The notes beneath the pieces are model-generated. The model was not told the origin of the DNA, made no database searches, and saw nothing but the letters and a program-made list of their open reading frames with translations. The position numbers and the translations under genes were made by a program. 64,000 nt of DNA, from NCBI GenBank assembly GCA_951802195.1, contig OX637621.1, forward strand, positions 558,001 through 622,000, read 5' to 3'. Numbering within the stretch: position 1 is the first letter of the stretch; each line of letters starts with the position of its first letter. The stretch is from Tausonia pullulans. Its lineage: Eukaryota > Basidiomycota > Tremellomycetes > Cystofilobasidiales > Mrakiaceae. Positions 57,838-64,000 of the stretch are shown here, piece by piece.

Positions 57838-59741
57838 TCACTTCTGGCAGTCAACAACGACAGACCCCACAAGCCTCTTCCTCGACATCTCACGGAAGAC
57901 CCTCGGGATGTCCGGGAGCGTCTCCACCTTGGCGGAGACTTTGACCTGCCCGCGGGCGGCGAGGTCGAGCGCCCTGAGTGCAAGCAGAGGAGAATGAGTC
58001 ACGGCGACTTGTGCAGGGAGAATTACTGTGGAAATTCTACTCCACTCGAAGACATCCTGCCGGTTTCCTTGGAAGGATCCGATGACCCTGAGGCCGAGTT
58101 TGATCGTAGGGAAGATCTCCAGCTTGATCTCGCCGTCTAGAAAGGGGGTAAGCCGTCATTAACTCGCGCGACGTAGTCCAAGAGAGGGGCAGGCGGAAAG
58201 AACTCACGGACGGGCATGCCAAGGCAGACAAGCGTACCCCTTGGGCGAAGGTAGGTGAGCGCTGTGAAATGATGGACACGCTGCATCAGCCGCCGAGCTC
58301 TTGCATAGTGCACCTTTCCGACTTGCCTTGGTCGTAAGCTAGCGCAGCACCCTTATCGGCGCAGACAAGGGCAGCGTGGGCTCCCTCACCGTGGGTGAGA
58401 AGCTTGACGTCCTTGGCGACGCCCTAGAGAAGGAAAACAATGGCGTAAGAAGGTAGTCTTGCGGAGAGAGGACCAACGGCCCACCTTAACCTCCTTGTAG
58501 TCGACCCAGTAGACCTCGCCCTCGATCGACTCAACGAGGTCCTTCTTCGCGGGCCCAGTGTCAATGGCAATCACCTGCCGAAACGAGGGCGAGCACGAGT
58601 CAATTTTATCGCTCTAAGCGGCGAATCCGCGGCCAGGGCTTACTCTGTAGCCCATGGCAAGCGCGTATTGAATAGCGAGGTGGCCGAGACCGCCGATGCC
58701 TGCTACCCTTTAAGAGGAAAAGAGATATTGTTGTCAAAGGGTGTGCTTATGCAGTTGAAAGTGTCGCCACTCACGCGATCGTGTCACCAGGATTGCCCCG
58801 GATCTCCTTGAGAGCGTGGAGGGCCGAGACCTGGTCGGGAGTAAAAATGTCATCTCGGGAAGTGGTGAATGAAGGAGAGATCAACGCACTCCAGAGCAGA
58901 GGAGGGGGGCCGCGTTCTCGAGGCCGAGGTTCTTGGGGATAGGGAAGAGGTGGTGGACGTAGCCTGGAGGAGAGAGCTGTCAGCCACCCTGCGTCTCTGA
59001 TTGCATAGAGAGATACCACTTACCGACAGCGTATTGCTGGAACGTTCCGTCAATCGTCGCCCCACGGAGCTTGGCTCTCGCGCAGTGCTGCTCGTGCCCG
59101 CACCTGCAGTGCTCGCAGTAGTGGCACGTATTGGCGACCAAAGCTACAAGGGACGAAGTCGAGACACCATTAGCGCAAGCAAGAGGTAGCCGGGCAACGG
59201 GGTACTGACAGAGGCCGACAGCATCCCCGACCTGCAGAGCCGTGTGGCCCGTGTGTTGGCCGATCGCGACGATGTGGCCCGCTGCCTCGTGGCCCTGGCA
59301 GACGGGGAGCTGCTTGGTCGGGTAAGCCTGGGACGGCCAGTCGCCGCGGGAGGTGTGACGGTCGTCTTCGCAGACTAAAGGTAGGGAAGGGCCAGTGTGA
59401 GATGGACGCGGAAGGAGCGAAGGGAGAGGGCGTGACTAACCTCCCGAGTATGCAATCTTGATGAGCGCCTCGCCGGGCTTGAGATCCTCCGGGCGGACGA
59501 CGGGCCAGTCCTCGACGAGTTGGAGCGGCTGCCCGGTCGAGACGCAGAGCAAGGCACGCTCTGGGTGGAGGTGAGATGGAGGTGGAGTGGAGGTGAGATG
59601 GAGGTGGAGTGGAGGTGAGATGGAGGTGAGATGGGAGTGAGAGCAAGCAGAGGGGGAAATGGAGGGAAAGGCGGACGCACGGGTGAGGGGAATCTCTTGG
59701 GGCGCGGCGATGTTGTTGTTGTGGTGCGATTTGTCGGTCAT
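57838..59741 (-). CDS. Zinc-dependent alcohol dehydrogenase (Adh1-like)
   Basis: Twelve exons: 59741-59681, 59560-59441, 59374-59210, 59143-59024, 58963-58890, 58830-58775, 58707-58644, 58574-58485, 58423-58327, 58261-58208, 58136-58046 and 57973-57838, giving 375 residues. The catalytic zinc site includes the cysteine of SGVCEDDRH and GHE; the structural zinc site is CHYCEHCRCGHEQHC. The NAD fold has AGIGGLGHLAIQYA. It ends LVGSVVVDCQK. These are marks of the fungal cytosolic tetrameric ADH family, interconverting alcohols and aldehydes with NAD. Substrate range is not predictable. Intron 9 (58326-58262) has a GCAAGT donor. Intron 11 (58045-57974) is 72 bases and open in frame. Confidence 0.93.
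59568..59633 (+). repeat. Intronic minisatellite, 22-base unit
   Basis: Almost three copies of a 22-base unit starting GAGGTGAGATGG lie within the first intron of the alcohol dehydrogenase gene (59680-59561). Confidence 0.85.
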
Positions 59742-60162
59742 GTTGCGATTGAGGTGGTGGTAGTGGTTGGAAGAGAGAGAGGGAGAAAGGAAGCGGCGAG
59801 AGGAAGGAGGAGGGAGAGAGAAAAGGGTGAGGTTAATGAAGAGAAGGTGGCTTTGTTCCTCGATCTTCCTTATTTCAGCGCGCAGCAGTGACGTATGCAT
59901 CAGATCAGAAGAGAGAAGAAGAATGGAAAGAAAGAATGGAAACAGCAGTGAAAGGAAAAAGAGAAACAAACGAGGCGGGAGAGATTGGAGGCAACAAGAG
60001 GAAAAGGAGAGAGGATGAGGGGGTCGATTCGTGGGATCTGCGACGGATGCAAGAGCGTAGAGATGGCATTAAGGAGAGACGGAGGGGAGATGCGTGCCGA
60101 CGTGGAGTTGGTGAAGAAAGGACAGAAAGCAAGAGAGAACGAACGGGGTACAGCGGTGAGGC
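59742..60162. promoter_or_regulatory. Region between the ADH start and the cullin stop
   Basis: These 421 bases form the ADH promoter and cullin 3' flank. The plus strand is purine-rich throughout. No gene is seen. Confidence 0.5.
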
Positions 60163-63100
60163 TCAAGCGAGCTGGAGGAGACGGGAGGGAGGGCAAATCA
60201 GCCGAGGTCGGGTAAAACAGACAAAGACGATGACAACGCACGTAGTTGTACGTGTCCCTCTGGCCCTCCTGACGCTCAAGGTACTCCTTCTCGACGAGCG
60301 TCTCGATCTGCTTTTTGATCATGCTGATATTGGGCGTGAATCGCTGGGATGAGATGGAGACGACTTCGTTGACGAGCGCGCCATGCTTCATCGTTTTGCG
60401 CGACTTCATTATCCGGACGATGGTCGCCTGGATGAGGAATTTGCGGTCCTCGTCGACGTCCTTGAGCACTTGAGCATTCTCCGTCTTCTGCTCGGCGCGG
60501 ATTGCCTGGTTGAGGTTGACGCGGACCTTCTTGGACTTGAAGTCTGGCGAGAGAGCGGGGCATGGAAGGTCAGCTCTGACCTCCCTTTTTCTCGAGTACA
60601 AGCCAACACCCACTGTAGTTGAGCTCGTAAGAGTCCTCCTCGCCCTCCTCCTTAACGAGGTTGAGGACCTTGGACTTAGTGAGCAGTCCGAGAACACCCT
60701 GGAGCGTTGTGTCATTGAGCGAGGTCGCCGTCTGGAGTTCCTTGTAGGTGAACGCGTCGGCGGCATTGTACTGAACGAGGACCGCCATCTGATACATCGA
60801 CGTCATAAAGATGAACGACGTCGAGAGGTAGCGAGTCCGGAGCTCCGTCTTGGAGACGTGCCAGAGCCAGTCGAGCTTGCGGCCGCTGATGGACGAGGAA
60901 GAGGGACAGGTAAGCATCAAGTGAGAGAGGAGAGAGAAGGAAAGGACCACGCACGAGTGCTTCGACTGGTAGTACCGAACGAAGCGATCGTATGTCTTCT
61001 GAAGGTCCGTCGGGATCGTGAACTCAGTCTTGGGCTTCTCGAGCGGCCAGAAGCCCTGACCGAGGACAATAATATTGAAGTCAACTGGAGGTGGTAAGAA
61101 GGGAAGGCGAGTCAGTTGAGATATCCAGGAAGGTGAGCAAGTTGGAGAGAGCACGACACGCACTGTCAAGTTCCTTGGCGTCGTGGGTCTGTTGCATCTT
61201 CTCATTGTACGTGTCGCTGAGGTCTTTGCTGAGGCTCATGTCTGAGAATGGGAAGTTAGGTCAAAGATGAGCCAACCTAATACCTCGCGCCTAAGTGACG
61301 CACCTGTGAACATCCTCTGGAGCTTGGTCGTGTACTCGAATCCGGCGGCCTCCTTGAGCTTCGTAATCATACTCGCCTCGGCCTCATCGGAGATGGATGT
61401 GCCACCAATGAGACGCTGGGAGAGCATTCGCCAGTAGAACTTTTGGAACACATCCTTGTCCTCGATGTACTTGAAGACGACCATCTGGACGAGAGAGAGA
61501 AGAGTCAGCTCGCCGTTCGACCACTGAATGGATGACGAAAACACCTACGACTTGGTTGAGCCCATCTTCGAGCTCGTTCCCGTCCCCCATAGCGCGGTTC
61601 GACTTCTTGAGCATCCCGTTGACGTGCTGAGCCAGGAGGTGAGGGCTCTTGCTCGCCACCTGAGCGCCTGACGGATCCCTCGTCACTGCGTTGGAGTTAA
61701 CAAAGTCACGGCAGGCCTTATCGAGACTGGCAATGAAACCGGCCTCTCCGCGGAACGATTCGTTGGCGACGTCAAGGTTCTTCTTATGGACGGCCAGGAG
61801 GGCTTCGACATACGCCTTGGGATCCTGTCAGTTGCAAAAGAGGAGGGGTTAGTTCGCAAGTAGAGAGAAAGCGAGAAAGAGAGAGCGCATGCGTACGAGA
61901 GCGGCAGATGCCTTGGCAGGCCCCTCCTCCTCTCCACCCTCCTCGCCGTCGCCTCCCTCGCCGTTGGCGCCAGCCGTATCCTTGCCGGAGACGAGTTTTT
62001 CGACGGCGGCGAGACCCGACTTCTTGACGTGCTCCTCGAAGCGCTTGCGCAGAGGCTCTAGACCTTCAGGGATCCGCGCGAGGAGAGCGTACATACGCGC
62101 CAGGTCTGATATGACGTGATCAGAAGACAGCTCTCTCATCGAACGCCAGAACTGGACGCACCATCGGCTTTGTCGTAGTCGAGGAGGTTCTGAAACTCCT
62201 CCTGCATGAGCTCGGCGTGCGCGCGGATGAGGACGTCCTCGCACGTGCTGATGAGCTGTGGCGGCAAGCGACGCGATCAGCCCTCAATCTCATTAGGACA
62301 AAAGGACAGGCGAACTTACGATCTTCCTCGTGTCCGCATGGAGGTACCGCTGGATGCGCTCGTCCTCTTCCCGAAGACGCTTCTCGGCCTTCTTGAGATA
62401 GTCGCTCACGCTGTTGGCCGCAACGAACGCCTCCGACTCGGCCTTGTAGTATTGTCGGGTGGCCTCGATAAAGGAAGCTTCAAAGTGATCCTTGTAGACG
62501 TCGAGGTTCTGCCGCTTGGTGTCTGAGGCGTCGAGGCCGAGCGAGACTGTGGGTGGAGGTTTCATGTCGAACGACGTCAGTCTCCTCCCTCCTTCCATGC
62601 CTTTACGATTGCAAGCCACGCACCAAAACTGTCGATAACCTTCTTGACGAGCGTGGTATCGATGTCCTCGCCCTGGCGCTGCTTCTCAATCATCTTGAGT
62701 AGCGCCCCGGCGAGCTTCTTGTTCTTCGACTGGACGTGGGTGAAGTAGACGGCCATCCACTGGACGAGCGCGAGCTGAAGGGATGGGGCCCGGGCGGTTG
62801 TCCTGGCGTCATCAGAAAAGGATATATAAAAAGAAGAAGGGAGCCACTAGACGCACCGTGTACACATCGTAGATCCCCTTGCGGCCCTCGTCTTTCTCGC
62901 GCTTGACCCAATGCCGATTAAGGTACGCGAAGAGCCGGTTGACGTAGTTCGCGCCCGTTGTGTACCGATCCCACTCCTTGGCGTAGTACTGGAGGAGAGC
63001 GAGGTCATGGAGCGGCTCGGACGCCTGGGTGTAAGAGGGAGAAGTGAATGCGAACGTCAGTGGGCGAGCTGAGGCAGGAGGGACGATGGACGGCACGACA

Positions 63101-63896
63101 AAGGACGAGGCTCTCACCAGCTTGAGGGTCGAGAGATGGCTGGAGAAATAGGCTTTGAGGTTCTGATAGAGGTCCGAACCCATGAGGTTGGCTCCGCCTA
63201 AGGGAAGAATGAAGGGGAGAGCGTAGGTGGCTCAGAGAGGATGTGCAAGGGAGAGGGAGAAAGGGAGCCGAGGCGACTCACTTCTGGTGGAGGCAAGGCC
63301 GAGCCCATCGGACCTGCCTGCCGGGAGGGGGGTGTTCGTACAGTAGTTGTACAATACGGTGTAGAGAGACATGTAGTACGAGTATGACATGCCCTCCTGA
63401 AGCCTGGTAGGTGAGGGAGGGGATGACGCGAGTAGCGACGGGGACATGCAGTCAGCACGCGAGCGAGAGGGACAGTGGGCGCGACGCGAAGAATGAGCGA
63501 AAGAGCAGCTAAACGTCGTCGCATGCTAGTCGTGAAAGCGGGCCACAACGATCGCCCAGTCAGGTACCAGCGGTGGGTAGGCGTCACCCGAAGCGAGATC
63601 GCGGCGAGGCATCGTCGCCTTCTCGCGTCAGACGGCTCCCTCCACGCTGACAGACAACGATCCACGAGGGTACGGAGGCCCGCGAAGGAGAGGGACTGAC
63701 TGCATCAATATGTGCTCAACTCCATCCTCAAGGAATGCCCAGCACGTCTTCAGGTCGGCTGAGGCTCTGGGGACGCGCCCGGTGAGAGGCGGAGGGCCGA
63801 GCCGGTCTGTCAGCTTGTACAAGTGAGCGAGGGGGGAAGCCTTGGAGCGTGGACGGACGGCGGGGCGACAGGATCCGGGCGGCCGGACGTGGACAT
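60163..63896 (-). CDS. CUL1: Cullin-1, scaffold of SCF ubiquitin ligases
   Basis: Sixteen exons: 63896-63859, 63766-63701, 63403-63282, 63197-63118, 63024-62857, 62774-62624, 62546-62320, 62255-62162, 62105-61897, 61824-61549, 61484-61304, 61241-61164, 61084-60955, 60885-60614, 60543-60242 and 60171-60163, giving 800 residues with all phases closing. The N-terminal repeat binding Skp1/F-box proteins has [20 protein letters not shown]. The cullin-homology domain has [20 protein letters not shown] and [12 protein letters not shown]. The neddylation lysine is in [13 protein letters not shown], and the protein ends YNYLA like other Cul1/Cdc53. It bridges substrate adaptors to Rbx1-E2. The last coding exon has 9 bases. 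An acidic glycine-rich insert (about [17 protein letters not shown]) lies mid-protein. Confidence 0.97.
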
Positions 63897-64000
63897 GGTG
63901 GCTGCTGGGTGCTGGGGAGGAAAGGTGAGCGGAGGGAGGAACGGCTCGAGGGAACGCGGGCTCGACGAGCGAGATCGAGACGGATCGCAGGGTTGGGTGG
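63897..64000. promoter_or_regulatory. Start of the cullin-1 upstream region
   Basis: About 100 bases of leader or promoter before the cullin ATG, cut by the window edge. Confidence 0.4.

Overview
The window is nuclear DNA from a GC-rich, intron-dense fungus, most likely a basidiomycetous yeast. Genes carry many short introns (mostly 45-110 nt) with GTGAGT/GTGCGT-type donors, CTGAC-like branch points and CAG/TAG acceptors, and the proteins are fungal (Gin4-type kinase, Bos1, Dbp4, Ser1, a Dal5/Tna1-type permease). I could not decide between Tremellomycetes and Pucciniomycotina. I see no rRNA, CRISPR array, transposon or virus-like element. The exon models below were built by hand from splice sites, reading phase and protein conservation; for most genes every exon phase closes exactly.

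Layout, left to right: a small putative membrane protein (-); a zinc-macrodomain/class-M sirtuin fusion (+); a Gin4/Cdr2-type kinase (-); the PCI-domain protein Csn12/PCID2 (-), divergent from the proteasome ATPase RPT4 (+); the Golgi SNARE BOS1 (+); a 21-exon MFS permease (+); a serine-rich orphan (+); an unresolved alanine-rich region (+?); a HECT ubiquitin ligase (-); mitochondrial ribosomal protein uL24m (-); a gene-poor 4 kb stretch holding two identical, inverted tRNA-Asn genes; a class I methyltransferase (-); the DEAD-box helicase DBP4 (+); a LIM-binding (LDB1/SEUSS/PtaB) regulator with a very long polyglutamine tract (-); a coiled-coil, C-terminally anchored membrane protein (-); phosphoserine aminotransferase SER1 (-); acireductone dioxygenase (-); a HIRIP3-like histone chaperone candidate (+); a zinc alcohol dehydrogenase (-); and cullin-1 (-), whose start lies just inside the right edge.

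Most genes are unrelated housekeeping loci. Four act in the ubiquitin-proteasome system (CSN12-like, RPT4, HECT, CUL1), but nothing shows that they form a functional cluster. The most notable locus is the macrodomain-sirtuin fusion at 2460-4555: one polypeptide carries a predicted writer and a predicted eraser of protein ADP-ribosylation, with the zinc-macro and SirTM signature residues intact. Other points of interest are four GC-AG introns, several micro-exons (8, 9, 11, 11, 12 and 18 nt), a stop-only final coding exon, a run of about 71 glutamines, and a possible KASH-like nuclear-envelope protein.
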